Below are positions 9,540 through 16,926 of a stretch of DNA of 64,000 nucleotides, piece by piece. The stretch lies in the NCBI RefSeq assembly GCF_035967765.1, contig NZ_JAYWIT010000023.1; one strand, written 5' to 3'. Each line of letters starts with the position of its first letter. Position 1 is the first letter of the stretch. The stretch comes from Conexibacter stalactiti. Its GTDB lineage: Bacteria; Actinomycetota; Thermoleophilia; Solirubrobacterales; Solirubrobacteraceae. A program made the position numbers and the translations under genes. Under the pieces are notes generated by a model, which was not told the DNA's origin, did no database searches, and saw nothing but the letters and a program-made list of their open reading frames with translations.

Positions 9540-10903
9540 GCCGCCGCCTCCCCGAACGCGAACAGCGTCGCGATCCCGCTGCGGATGCCGCGGCGGAAGG
9601 CGTCGAGCGTGATGTTCTCGTCGGGCGCGTGCGTGGCGCAGTCGTGGTCGGCGTACGTGACGATGTAGGCCGGGCAGCCGAGCTGCCGCTGCCAGGTCGC
9701 CAGCGGCAGCGAGCCGCCGACGAGCGGCTCGACCAGGGGCGCGGCCCCCTGACCGCGCGCGACCGCCGCCTCCAGGCGCGCCAGCAGCGGCGAGTCGACG
9801 GGGCTGGCCGCCGGCGCCATCGCGCCGCCGGTCGGCCGCAGCGTCACCTCGGGCGCGACCTCGGCGAGCCGCCGGCGCAGCGCCGCGAGCGCCTGCTCGG
9901 GCTCCTGGCCGGGCACCAACCGCAGGTCGCAGCGGGCGCTCGCGTGGGCGGGGATCGCGGCGCCGGCCGCGGCCGGATCGCAGGGACCGGCCGCGAGCAC
10001 GTTGACCGACAGCGCCGGCCACGCGATCAGCCGCTCGTGGAAGCCGCGCGCGGCCGGTGCGTCGAGTCGCGCGATGCCGCTGTCGGAGCGCACGGCGTCG
10101 AGGTCGACCGGCAGCGTGCGCGCGGCGCTGCGCAGCGGGCCGACGTGAGCCGGGTCGGGCTCGAGGCCTGGCACGGTCAGCGCGCCGTCGGCGCCGCGCA
10201 GCGCGGCCAGCGCGCGCACCAGCTCCCACGCCGCGTTCGGCGCCACGCCGCCCCAGTTGCCGGAGTGCAGGTCTCGGCGCGCGGTCGTGACCGACAGCTC
10301 GAAGGAGAGGCAGCCGCGACAGCCGGCGATGATCCGCACGCGGCCGTCGGGGTGGCCGGGGCCGTCGGCGACGACCACGACGTCGGCGGCGAGCAGCTCG
10401 CGATGACGGCCGACGGTCGCGGCGAGGTGCGGGCTGCCGATCTCCTCCTCGCCGTCGAGCACGACGACGACGTTGCAGGGCAGCTCGCCCTCGCAGGCGA
10501 GCACGGTCTCCAGCGCCAGCAGCTGCGCGACGTGCTGGCCCTTGTTGTCGGCGGCGCCGCGCGCGTAGACGCGACCGTCGGCGATCCGCGGCTCGAACGG
10601 CGCGCCGCTCCACAGCGCGCGCTCGCCGGGCGGCTGCACGTCGTAGTGGCCGTAGAGCAGCACGGTCGGCGCGCCCGGGACGGTCCGCCGCGCGCCCGCG
10701 ACGAGCGGATGGCTGCCCTCGCCGAGCAGGCGGGCGTCGAAGCCGAGCCGTTGGAGCCACTCGCGCAGCCGGCCGGCCGCCGCCCGCAGGCCGTCGCCGG
10801 TGGCGCTGACGGTCGGCTGCCGCAGCTGGTCGCAGAGTCGCCGCAGGTGGTCGTCGGCGTGCGCGTCGGCGTGCGCGAAGGCGCGCTGTTCGGCGGCGCT
10901 CAT
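9536..10903 (-). CDS. M20 family metallopeptidase (dipeptidase/carboxypeptidase type)
   Basis: 455 aa zinc peptidase. Metal and catalytic motifs are present: LLYGHYDVQPPG (His and Asp), YARGAADNKGQ (bridging Asp), VLDGEEEIGSPHL (general-base Glu pair), and THAPDENI near the C terminus. The dimerisation insertion lies in the middle (ARRDLHSGNWGG). It should cleave small peptides or N-terminal residues in the cytoplasm. The ATG overlaps the stop of the ATPase gene, and its own stop overlaps the S9 gene, so both peptidases are embedded in the transporter operon. Confidence 0.93.
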   Translation of the reverse strand: MSAAEQRAFAHADAHADDHLRRLCDQLRQPTVSATGDGLRAAAGRLREWLQRLGFDARLLGEGSHPLVAGARRTVPGAPTVLLYGHYDVQPPGERALWSGAPFEPRIADGRVYARGAADNKGQHVAQLLALETVLACEGELPCNVVVVLDGEEEIGSPHLAATVGRHRELLAADVVVVADGPGHPDGRVRIIAGCRGCLSFELSVTTARRDLHSGNWGGVAPNAAWELVRALAALRGADGALTVPGLEPDPAHVGPLRSAARTLPVDLDAVRSDSGIARLDAPAARGFHERLIAWPALSVNVLAAGPCDPAAAGAAIPAHASARCDLRLVPGQEPEQALAALRRRLAEVAPEVTLRPTGGAMAPAASPVDSPLLARLEAAVARGQGAAPLVEPLVGGSLPLATWQRQLGCPAYIVTYADHDCATHAPDENITLDAFRRGIRSGIATLFAFGEAAA

Positions 10904-12675
10904 GCGATCGTCGGCACCGCGGCGAGGAGCGCGCGCGTCTGCTCGGCGACCGGCGCGTCGAGCACCTGCGCCGTCGGGCCCGACTCGACGATCCGCCCGC
11001 CGTCCATCACGACGACGCGGTCGGCGACCGCGCGCGCGACGCCGACGTCGTGCGTCACGACGACCAGCCCCATGCCGAGCTGGGCGCGCAGCTTGCGCAG
11101 CAGCAGCAGGACGTTGGCGGCGAGCGACACGTCGAGCGCCGAGGTCGGCTCGTCGCAGATCAGGAAGGCCGGCGGGACGATGATCGAGCGGGCGAGCGCG
11201 ACGCGCTGGCGCTGACCGCCGGAGAGGCGGCCGGGGCGCACCTCGCCGACCTCGCGCGGGAGGCCGACCAGCTCCAGCGCCGCCGCGATCCGCGCGGCGT
11301 GCTCGGCGCGCGGGACGCGCTCGACCTGCAGCCGCTCCCGCAGCAGCTGCTTGACCGGCAGCCACGCCGTCAGCGAGGCGCCGACGTCCTGGAAGACGAG
11401 CTGCGGTCGCGAGCCGGGCGCCAGCTCGACGGTGCCGCTGGTCGCCTTCTCCAGCCCGACGGCGATCCGCAGCGTCGTCGTCTTGCCGCAGCCGCTCTCG
11501 CCGACGACGGCGACCGCCTCGCCGGCCTCGACCGTCAGCGAGACGTCGTCGAGCACGGTCACGTCGCCGAAGCGCTTCGTGACGTCGGTGAGGCGGAGGG
11601 CAGGGGTGCCGGACGCGGCGGGCGCCCGGCCGATGGGGCGCTCCCGCGCCTCGGCGAGCGGCGGGTGCGGCACGGCCGGGATCTCCCCGGCGCGTGCGCA
11701 GGCGTTGCGCAGCAGGCCGTCCGCGCTGCGGCGCAGCGGCGGCTCCGGCAGCTCGCAGGCGTCGGCGCGGAAGCTGCAGCGCGGCGCGAACGGGCAGCCG
11801 TCCGCGGCGCGGCGCGGATCGGGCGGGTCGCCGGGGATCGGCCGCAGCGACGCGCCGTCGCTGGTCAGCGGCAGGCGCGCGGCGAGCAGCGCGGCCGTGT
11901 AGGGGTGCGACGGCGCGCGGCAGAGCTGCGCGGTCGGCCCGCTCTCGGCGACGCGACCGCCGTAGAGGACGACGGTGCGATCGGCGATCGAGGCGGCGAG
12001 CGCGAGGTCGTGGGTGATGAACAGCGTCGCCAGCCCGAGCCGGTCGCGCAGCTCGGTGAACAGTCTCGCGATGCCGGCCTGGACGGTCACGTCGAGCGCC
12101 GTCGTCGGCTCGTCGGCGACGACCAGCGCCGGTCTGCCGGCGATCGCCATCGCGATCATCACGCGTTGGCGCAGCCCGCCCGACAGCTCGTGCGGGTACT
12201 GGCGCATGCGCCGATCGGGTGCCGGGATCCCGACCGCCTCCAGCAGCTCTTTGACGGCCGCGCCGCCCTCGCCGGCCGCCTCGGCGACCTGCCGCTCGAT
12301 CCGCATCGTCGGGTTCAGCGATGTCATCGGATCCTGGAAGACGGCGCCGACGTGCGCCTTGCGCGCGCGGCGGCGCGTCTCGGCGTCCGCGCTGACCATG
12401 TCGACGTCGAGCAGCCGCGCGCTGCCGCTGACCTCGGCGTCGTCGGGCAGCAGCCCGAGCGCGGCGAGGCCGAGCATGCTCTTGCCCGAGCCGGACTCGC
12501 CGACGAGCGCGACCAGCTCGCCGGGCTCGATCCGCAGGTCGACCCCGCGCAGCGCGCGCACGCCGCCGGGGAACGACACGCGCAGGCCCGCGACGTCGAG
12601 CGCGGCCGGGCGGCCGCCATCGCTTGCGCGCGCCGTCGACGAATCGTCGGGCACCGACACAACTCCTCGCTCCAT
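10900..12675 (-). CDS. Fused dual ABC ATPase of peptide transporter (DppD-DppF fusion)
   Basis: 591 aa carrying two complete nucleotide-binding domains. First: Walker A GESGSGKS, signature ELSGGLRQRV, Walker B LVVADEPTTALDV, then the oligopeptide-type C-terminal cysteine motif (CPFAPRCSFRADAC). Second: GESGCGKTT, LSGGQRQRV, LICDEPTSALDVS. It energises the DppB/DppC channel encoded downstream. First gene of the operon. The ATG at 12675 sits at the predicted transcription start; a GAGGAG ribosome site eight bases before a GTG at 12654 makes that GTG (584 aa) the likelier true start. Confidence 0.93.
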   Translation of the reverse strand: MERGVVSVPDDSSTARASDGGRPAALDVAGLRVSFPGGVRALRGVDLRIEPGELVALVGESGSGKSMLGLAALGLLPDDAEVSGSARLLDVDMVSADAETRRRARKAHVGAVFQDPMTSLNPTMRIERQVAEAAGEGGAAVKELLEAVGIPAPDRRMRQYPHELSGGLRQRVMIAMAIAGRPALVVADEPTTALDVTVQAGIARLFTELRDRLGLATLFITHDLALAASIADRTVVLYGGRVAESGPTAQLCRAPSHPYTAALLAARLPLTSDGASLRPIPGDPPDPRRAADGCPFAPRCSFRADACELPEPPLRRSADGLLRNACARAGEIPAVPHPPLAEARERPIGRAPAASGTPALRLTDVTKRFGDVTVLDDVSLTVEAGEAVAVVGESGCGKTTTLRIAVGLEKATSGTVELAPGSRPQLVFQDVGASLTAWLPVKQLLRERLQVERVPRAEHAARIAAALELVGLPREVGEVRPGRLSGGQRQRVALARSIIVPPAFLICDEPTSALDVSLAANVLLLLRKLRAQLGMGLVVVTHDVGVARAVADRVVVMDGGRIVESGPTAQVLDAPVAEQTRALLAAVPTIA

Positions 12676-12681
12676 GCTCCG

Positions 12682-12710
12682 ATATTCGCAGAGTTTTTAG
12701 GTATCTTCAA
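12682..12710 (-). promoter_or_regulatory. Putative promoter of the peptide-use operon
   Basis: On the minus strand TTGAAG (12705-12710) and GAATAT (12682-12687) are separated by 17 nt, a plausible sigma-70-type promoter in an unusually AT-rich island. The expected start of transcription falls near 12675, which supports translation from the GTG at 12654 rather than from the ATG at 12675. Confidence 0.5.
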
Positions 12711-12712
12711 AG

Positions 12713-12747
12713 GAATTCGTTGTGTCTATGCCTTAGTACAACGATTC
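12713..12747. promoter_or_regulatory. Inverted repeat between divergent ABC ATPase and SDR genes
   Basis: CGTTGT (12718-12723) and ACAACG (12738-12743) are perfect inverted arms 14 nt apart; the symmetry extends outward (GAAT/GATTC) with a one-base bulge. It lies just upstream of the minus-strand promoter and 22 nt before the SDR start, so it could be an operator for either gene. No regulator gene is adjacent. Confidence 0.45.
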
Positions 12748-12769
12748 CTATCACTTAAGAGGGAGAGAG

Positions 12770-13552
12770 ATGACCTCGGACCAGAACCAACGGCTCGCCG
12801 GCAGAGTGGCGTTGGTGACCGGCGCCGGCTCGGGGATCGGCCGCGCGATCGCGACGCGCTACGGCGCCGCGGGCGCCCACGTCTTCGCGCTCGACCGCGA
12901 CCTCGACGCCGCCGAGCGGGCGGCCGCCGCGATCGTCGCCGCCGGCGGTCGTGCCGCCGCGGTCGCCTGCGACGTGACCGACGCCGCCGCCGTCGCCGCC
13001 GCGGTCACGCGCGTGCGGGAGCAGGGCGGCGGAATCGACCTCGTCGTCAACAACGCCGGGATCTCGGTGCTCGGCGCCGTCCACACGCTCTCCGAGCAGG
13101 AGTGGGACCGCCAGCTCGACGTCAACGTCAAGAGCGTCTTCCTCGTCTCGCGCGCCGTCTGGCCCCACCTCGTCGAGCGCGGCGGCGGCGTGCTGCTGAA
13201 CACCGGCTCGGTGCTCGGCCTGCGCGCCGAGCGCGACGACGCGGCCGCCTACTGCGCCTCGAAGGCGGCGGTGCTGATGCTGACGCGCTGCATGGCGCTC
13301 GACGGCGCCGCGCACGGGATCCGCAGCAACGCCGTCTGCCCCGGCTACGTCACCGGCCCGATGCTCGACCACTACACCTCCGCCCAGCCCGACGCCGCGG
13401 CGGCGCGCGCGGCGGTCGCCGCGCAGCATCCGCTCGGCTGGCTCGGCGATCCGGCCGACGTCGCCGAGGCCTTTCTCTATCTCGCCTCCGACGCCGCCCG
13501 CTGGGTGACCGGCGCGGTCCTGTCGGTCGACGGCGGCATGGCCGTCGCCTGA
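12770..13552 (+). CDS. SDR family NAD(P)-dependent oxidoreductase
   Basis: 260-aa classical short-chain dehydrogenase. Cofactor motif TGAGSGIG, structural NNAG, catalytic serine in NTGSVLG and the YxxxK pair in YCASKAAVL are all present, and the end reads VTGAVLSVDGGMAVA as in 3-oxoacyl-ACP reductase-like members. The acidic residue after beta-2 (ALDRDLD) suggests NAD(H). Preceded by a purine-rich ribosome site (GAGGGAGAGAG). Divergent from the peptide operon. Its last 76 bp are overlapped on the other strand by the 3' end of the decarboxylase gene. Substrate unknown. Confidence 0.92.
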   Translation: MTSDQNQRLAGRVALVTGAGSGIGRAIATRYGAAGAHVFALDRDLDAAERAAAAIVAAGGRAAAVACDVTDAAAVAAAVTRVREQGGGIDLVVNNAGISVLGAVHTLSEQEWDRQLDVNVKSVFLVSRAVWPHLVERGGGVLLNTGSVLGLRAERDDAAAYCASKAAVLMLTRCMALDGAAHGIRSNAVCPGYVTGPMLDHYTSAQPDAAAARAAVAAQHPLGWLGDPADVAEAFLYLASDAARWVTGAVLSVDGGMAVA

Positions 13553-14955
13553 TCCGGCAGCAGCCGCTCCGGCACGCACTCCCGCGCGAGCAGGTCGTCA
13601 AGCGTCTCGGCGCGCTTGACGACCTCGGCGCGGTCACCGCTGACGAGCACCGTCGCCGGCCGCCCCATCGCGTTGAAGTTGCTCGCGGTCGTGTCCTGGT
13701 AGGCGCCGGTGTCGAGGAAGGCGAGCAGGTCTCCTGCCGCGGCGCGCGGCATCTCGCGCGCCTCCGCGAGCACGTCGAAGCCGCATGAGATGCCGGTGAT
13801 GGCGGCGTGCGCGCGCTCGCCGCGATCGAGCGCGCCGGCCAGCAGCACCGTCCAGCCGTTGCGCTCGATCATCGTGTCGGCGAGGAAGGTCTCGGAGGTG
13901 TCGGTCTCGACCCACGTGCGCGCGAGCGGGCGGGCCTGGTGCTTGACGTGGCGGACGGTCGCGAGGTGGATGCCGGCGCTGCCGTAGACGGCGCGGCCCG
14001 GCTCGACCTCGAGCGCGATCCCGGCCGGGTCGAGGCCGCCGGCGCGCAGCTCCGCGCGCAGCGCCCCGGTCAGCTCGCCGAGATAGGCGGCCGGCGACGG
14101 CGCTGGCGGCGCATCGGCGCGGCGCGGGAGCGCACGGGCCGTCGGGTCGCGCGGGACGGCGAAGCCGCCGCCGAGGTCGAGCTCGCGCGGCCGCCAGCCG
14201 CCGTTGGCGCGCGACAGCTGCGCCGCGGTGCGGCCCATCGCGGCACCGTGCTCGGCCCAGAAGCCCAGCTCGACGGTCTGACGCGAGACGTGCGCCATCA
14301 GCCCGGTCGGCTCGATCTCCGGCGCGCCGAGCGCGATCGGCAAGCTCGCCTCGACCTCCTCCGGCGGCATCCCGGCGCGGTAGTCGTGGACCGACAGGTA
14401 GGCCGGCAGGTCGTCGAAGAAGTCCGACGGCGCCTCCGAGCCGGCGAGCCACGGGCGCAGGCGGAAGCGGACCGTCGCGACGCGGCCGAGGTCGCGCGCG
14501 ACCGCGCGCACGCGCTCCAGCTCGTCGGCCGAGTCGAGCGTCACGCGCACGCCGGCGGCGACGGCGCGCGTCAGCGTCGCCGTGTCCTTCGTCGCGCCGT
14601 TGAGCGAGAGCCGCCGCGGCGCGACGCCGCAGCGCAGCGCCAGCTCCAGCTCGCCGAGCCCGAAGACGTCGCAGCCGAGCCCCTCGGCGTTGAGCACGTG
14701 GCGCAGCGCCAGCGAGGTGTTCGCCTTCAGCGACGGCATCACGAGCGTCGGCCCCTCCGGCCACGCCTCCGCGACGGCACGGCGCCACTCGCGCGCGTTG
14801 GCGCGCAGCGCCCGCTCGGAGACGACGTAGAGCGGGGTTCCGAAGCGCGCGGCCAGCTCGGTCGCGGCGATCTCCTCGACGTAGAGGTGCCCGTCGCGCT
14901 GCGACAGCGCGACGTCGCCGGCGAACAGCTCGTCGGGCAGCTGCAGCGCGCTCAT
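13477..14955 (-). CDS. PLP-dependent decarboxylase, alanine-racemase fold (Orn/DAP/Arg decarboxylase family 2)
   Basis: 492 aa, related to diaminopimelate decarboxylase. The PLP lysine is K77 (PSLKANTSLAL); the glycine loop (ELDLGGGFAV), phosphate motif (EVEPGRAVYG) and the catalytic Cys/Asp segment (GISCGFDVLAE) are present, as is the C-terminal GAYQDTTASNFNAMGRP. It probably decarboxylates a basic or D-configured amino acid; it is too diverged to be called LysA. The ATG overlaps the TetR stop (ATGA), so regulator and enzyme share a transcript. The final ~30 residues are low-complexity and run antisense into the SDR gene, which may mark a 3' extension. Confidence 0.9.
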   Translation of the reverse strand: MSALQLPDELFAGDVALSQRDGHLYVEEIAATELAARFGTPLYVVSERALRANAREWRRAVAEAWPEGPTLVMPSLKANTSLALRHVLNAEGLGCDVFGLGELELALRCGVAPRRLSLNGATKDTATLTRAVAAGVRVTLDSADELERVRAVARDLGRVATVRFRLRPWLAGSEAPSDFFDDLPAYLSVHDYRAGMPPEEVEASLPIALGAPEIEPTGLMAHVSRQTVELGFWAEHGAAMGRTAAQLSRANGGWRPRELDLGGGFAVPRDPTARALPRRADAPPAPSPAAYLGELTGALRAELRAGGLDPAGIALEVEPGRAVYGSAGIHLATVRHVKHQARPLARTWVETDTSETFLADTMIERNGWTVLLAGALDRGERAHAAITGISCGFDVLAEAREMPRAAAGDLLAFLDTGAYQDTTASNFNAMGRPATVLVSGDRAEVVKRAETLDDLLARECVPERLLPDQATAMPPSTDRTAPVTQRAASEAR

Positions 14956-15605
14956 GCGCTCGGCTCCAGCCAGCGGCGCAGTGCCGGTCGCAGGACGGCC
15001 TGCTCGAAGTCGTCGTCAGGCGCGGCGAGCTGGGTCAGCATCAACCCGTCGAGCAGCGCGAGGAAGAGCTGCGCGTCGAGGCGCGGGTCGGGGTGGCCGA
15101 GCCCGGCGAAGAGCTGCTCCAACAGGTCATGCCAGCCCGCCGACCAGGCGCGCACGACCGGCTCCAGCTGAGGACGGTGGGCCGCCTCCTGCAGCAGCGC
15201 GTACTGCGCCCGCGCGCGGATGCGATCGGGGCCGAGCTGGAGCATCATCAGCGCGGCGAAGCGGTCGACGAGCCGTCTCGGATGGCGTCCGGCATCGGCG
15301 AGCGGGCCGAGGCGGTCGCGCATCAGCTCCAGCTCGTGCTCGGCGAACCACGCCAGCGCCTGCACGAGCATGTCGTCGCGCGACGTGAACCAGTAGGTCG
15401 TCGAGCCGAGCGGGACGCCCGCCAGCTCGGCGACGCGCCGGTGGTGGACGGCATCGACGCCTTCCCGCCCGACCAGCTCCAGCGTCTTCTCCAGCAGCAG
15501 CTGGCGGCGCGCCTCGCCGCGTCTCTCCGCGGGCGCGTCGCGCTTTCTCTCGGCCGCGCGCTGCTTCGCGGTGGCTGGTCTGGGACGCGTCGGCGATGGG
15601 GCCAT
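14952..15605 (-). CDS. TetR/AcrR family transcriptional regulator (local, decarboxylase operon)
   Basis: 217 aa. After a basic, disordered N terminus the HTH is RQLLLEKTLELVGREGVDAVHHRRVAELAGVPLGSTTYWFTSRDDML, typical of TetR proteins; the rest is a helical ligand domain. First gene of a two-gene operon with the PLP decarboxylase. A 27-bp palindrome directly upstream fits autorepression, lifted by the decarboxylase substrate or a related amine (inference). Confidence 0.92.
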   Translation of the reverse strand: MAPSPTRPRPATAKQRAAERKRDAPAERRGEARRQLLLEKTLELVGREGVDAVHHRRVAELAGVPLGSTTYWFTSRDDMLVQALAWFAEHELELMRDRLGPLADAGRHPRRLVDRFAALMMLQLGPDRIRARAQYALLQEAAHRPQLEPVVRAWSAGWHDLLEQLFAGLGHPDPRLDAQLFLALLDGLMLTQLAAPDDDFEQAVLRPALRRWLEPSA

Positions 15606-15613
15606 CGAGAGAT

Positions 15614-15643
15614 CCTGTACGTTCGTACTGTACGAAGGTACAA
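15614..15643 (-). promoter_or_regulatory. Promoter with TetR-type palindromic operator upstream of the decarboxylase operon
   Basis: 15616-15642 is a near-perfect 27-bp palindrome (left arm TGTACGTTCGTAC, right arm GTACGAAGGTACA, one mismatched pair, central T). It covers TTGTAC (15638-15643) and TACAGG (15614-15619), 18 nt apart on the minus strand. Lying 11-37 nt before the TetR start, it is the natural binding site for that repressor. Confidence 0.7.
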
Positions 15644-15764
15644 GTTAGCTCAGCCGCGCACCCGCCCCGCGCACCGCGCGGGAGATCCCTCACCGCACCC
15701 CGATCCGGCCTTAACGACATCGACCCGCTCCGGAGAGCGGGCCGAGCGCGGGCTGCTGACCCGG

Positions 15765-15965
15765 AGCGCCTGATAACCGCAGATGAAGTCTAACGCGCGT
15801 TCCTCACTCTGACCGGCGGCGCCGTGACGCGAGGCGAAGCGACTCGCTGGCGCATGATCGTGCGTCCCGTCACATCGGGCCGCCGGTCAGCAAGGTTTGG
15901 CGGAGGGCGGGAGACTCGAACGCCATCCCAGGGAGCAACCCTCGGACTCGCGGTTATCAGGCGCT
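15765..15965. repeat. 16-bp inverted repeat pair flanking the nested hairpin
   Basis: AGCGCCTGATAACCGC occurs on the plus strand at 15765-15780 and exactly on the minus strand at 15950-15965. The second copy lies inside the tRNA-like fold at the place of an anticodon arm. The pair brackets the nested hairpin; it could be a duplicated piece of the RNA-like element or an end repeat of a lost insertion. Confidence 0.4.
15809..15890. repeat. Nested 82-bp hairpin
   Basis: The outer arms CTGACCGGCGGC (15809-15820) and GCCGCCGGTCAG (15879-15890) are a perfect 12-bp inverted repeat. Inside lie GTGACG (15824-15829) paired with CGTCAC (15868-15873), and a central 11-bp palindrome AGCGACTCGCT (15838-15848). 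Such nesting suggests a structured RNA or a small palindromic element rather than chance GC symmetry. Confidence 0.45.
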
Positions 15966-15992
15966 TGCGTCACCTCGACGCTTCACCCTCCG
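15898..15992 (-). other. Degenerate tRNA-like element (long variable arm type)
   Basis: On the minus strand a perfect 7-bp acceptor-like helix (15986-15992 with 15901-15907) is followed by an encoded CCA (15898-15900). A D-arm-like GCG/CGC helix, a CTGATAA loop resembling an anticodon loop, a long variable-arm hairpin (AGGG/CCCT) and a TTCGAGT T-loop follow in the right order. The T stem has two mismatches and the anticodon stem is broken, so it is likely a decayed tRNA or mimic rather than a working gene. Confidence 0.25.
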
Positions 15993-16098
15993 TCGCGAGC
16001 GACTGTACGACGGAGCACGGTGATTGGCTCCACACTACATCTGTGAATTTGGATGACGGCAATTCAGATCTGGCAGAGTGCCCCACTGGGATGGTGCG

Positions 16099-16926
16099 TC
16101 AGCGCGGCGGCATCCGCAGGGCGCCGTCGAGGCGGATCGTCTCGCCGTTGAGCATCGCGTTGTCGAGCACGTGCTCGACAAGCGCGGCGAACTCGTCGGG
16201 GCGGCCGAGCCGTTGCGGGAAGGGGACCGCGCGGCCCAGCTCGTCGCGCGTCGCCTGCGGCAGGCCGGCGAGCATCGGCGTCTCGAAGGTGCCGGGCGCG
16301 ACCGCGCAGACGCGGATGCCGACGCCGGCGAGATCGCGCGCGGCCGGCAGCGTCATGCCGGCGACTCCGGCCTTCGAGGCGGCGTAGGCGATCTGGCCGA
16401 TCTGGCCGTCGAAGGCGGCGATCGAGGCGGTCGAGACGATCACGCCGCGCTGGCCGTCGGCGCCCGGCTGTGAGCGCGCGATCGCCTCCGCCGCCAGCCG
16501 CATCACGTTGAAGCTGCCGATCAGGTTGACCGCGATCGTGCGCTGGAAGGCGTCGAGGTCGTGCGGGCCGTCGCGGCCGAGCACGCGCTGGCCGATCACG
16601 ACGCCCGCGCAGTTGACGGCGACGCGCAGCGGCGCGACGGCGGTCGCGGCCTCGACGGCGCGCAGCACGTCGCCGGCGTCGGTCACGTCCGCGGCCGCGA
16701 AGCGCGCGCCGCCGCCCAGCTCGGCCGCCAGCGCCTCGCCGCGCGCGGCGTCGCGGTCGACGATCACGACGGCCGCGCAGCGCCCGTGCAGCCGCCGCAC
16801 AACGGCCTCGCCGAGGCCAGAGGCGCCGCCGGTGACGAGCGCGCTGGCACCGCTGAGGTCGAGCCCGTCCGCACTCGCGCCAGCCGCACCGCGCGCGGAG
16901 GCGCCGCCCGCGTCGAGCCCGCTCAC
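16099..16926 (-). CDS. SDR family 3-hydroxyacyl-CoA dehydrogenase-like protein (HSD17B10 type)
   Basis: 275 aa, GTG start overlapping the previous stop (GTGA). SDR motifs: TGGASGLGEAVV, NCAG, STASIAAFDGQIGQIAYAASKAG (Ser, Tyr, Lys), and the C terminus GETIRLDGALRMPPR characteristic of type-2 3-hydroxyacyl-CoA dehydrogenases. The first ~25 residues are Ala/Gly-rich and may not be translated. It would oxidise an (S)-3-hydroxyacyl-CoA to the ketoacyl-CoA, feeding the thiolase encoded two genes upstream. Last gene of the nine-gene operon starting at 25762. Confidence 0.92.
   Translation of the reverse strand: MSGLDAGGASARGAAGASADGLDLSGASALVTGGASGLGEAVVRRLHGRCAAVVIVDRDAARGEALAAELGGGARFAAADVTDAGDVLRAVEAATAVAPLRVAVNCAGVVIGQRVLGRDGPHDLDAFQRTIAVNLIGSFNVMRLAAEAIARSQPGADGQRGVIVSTASIAAFDGQIGQIAYAASKAGVAGMTLPAARDLAGVGIRVCAVAPGTFETPMLAGLPQATRDELGRAVPFPQRLGRPDEFAALVEHVLDNAMLNGETIRLDGALRMPPR

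Larger units (their letters stand above)
15606..16098. other. Gene-free stretch rich in inverted repeats
   Basis: No convincing coding frame is present in these ~490 bp between the TetR gene and the next SDR gene. Besides the TetR operator it holds a nested hairpin (15809-15890), a 16-bp inverted repeat pair (15765-15780 and 15950-15965), a degenerate tRNA-like fold (15898-15992), and the arms CTCCGTCG/CGACGGAG (15988-15995, 16008-16015). Local composition is less GC-rich near 16020-16080. It may be a decayed RNA gene or integration scar; nothing identifies it firmly. Confidence 0.5.

Noticed and set aside
13807..15171. 454-codon plus-strand frame opposite the PLP decarboxylase and TetR genes
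   Set aside because: Arg/Val-rich composition without domains; the minus-strand proteins are clearly real.
15898..15992. Functional tRNA gene
   Set aside because: Two mismatches in the T stem and a broken anticodon stem; kept only as a degenerate tRNA-like element.
15740..16250. tmRNA gene, suggested by an AGC GCC TGA TAA segment resembling a tag end
   Set aside because: No tmRNA 5' half (GGGGCTG-type start with TTCGACA) was found on either strand, and the needed length would run into the SDR gene.
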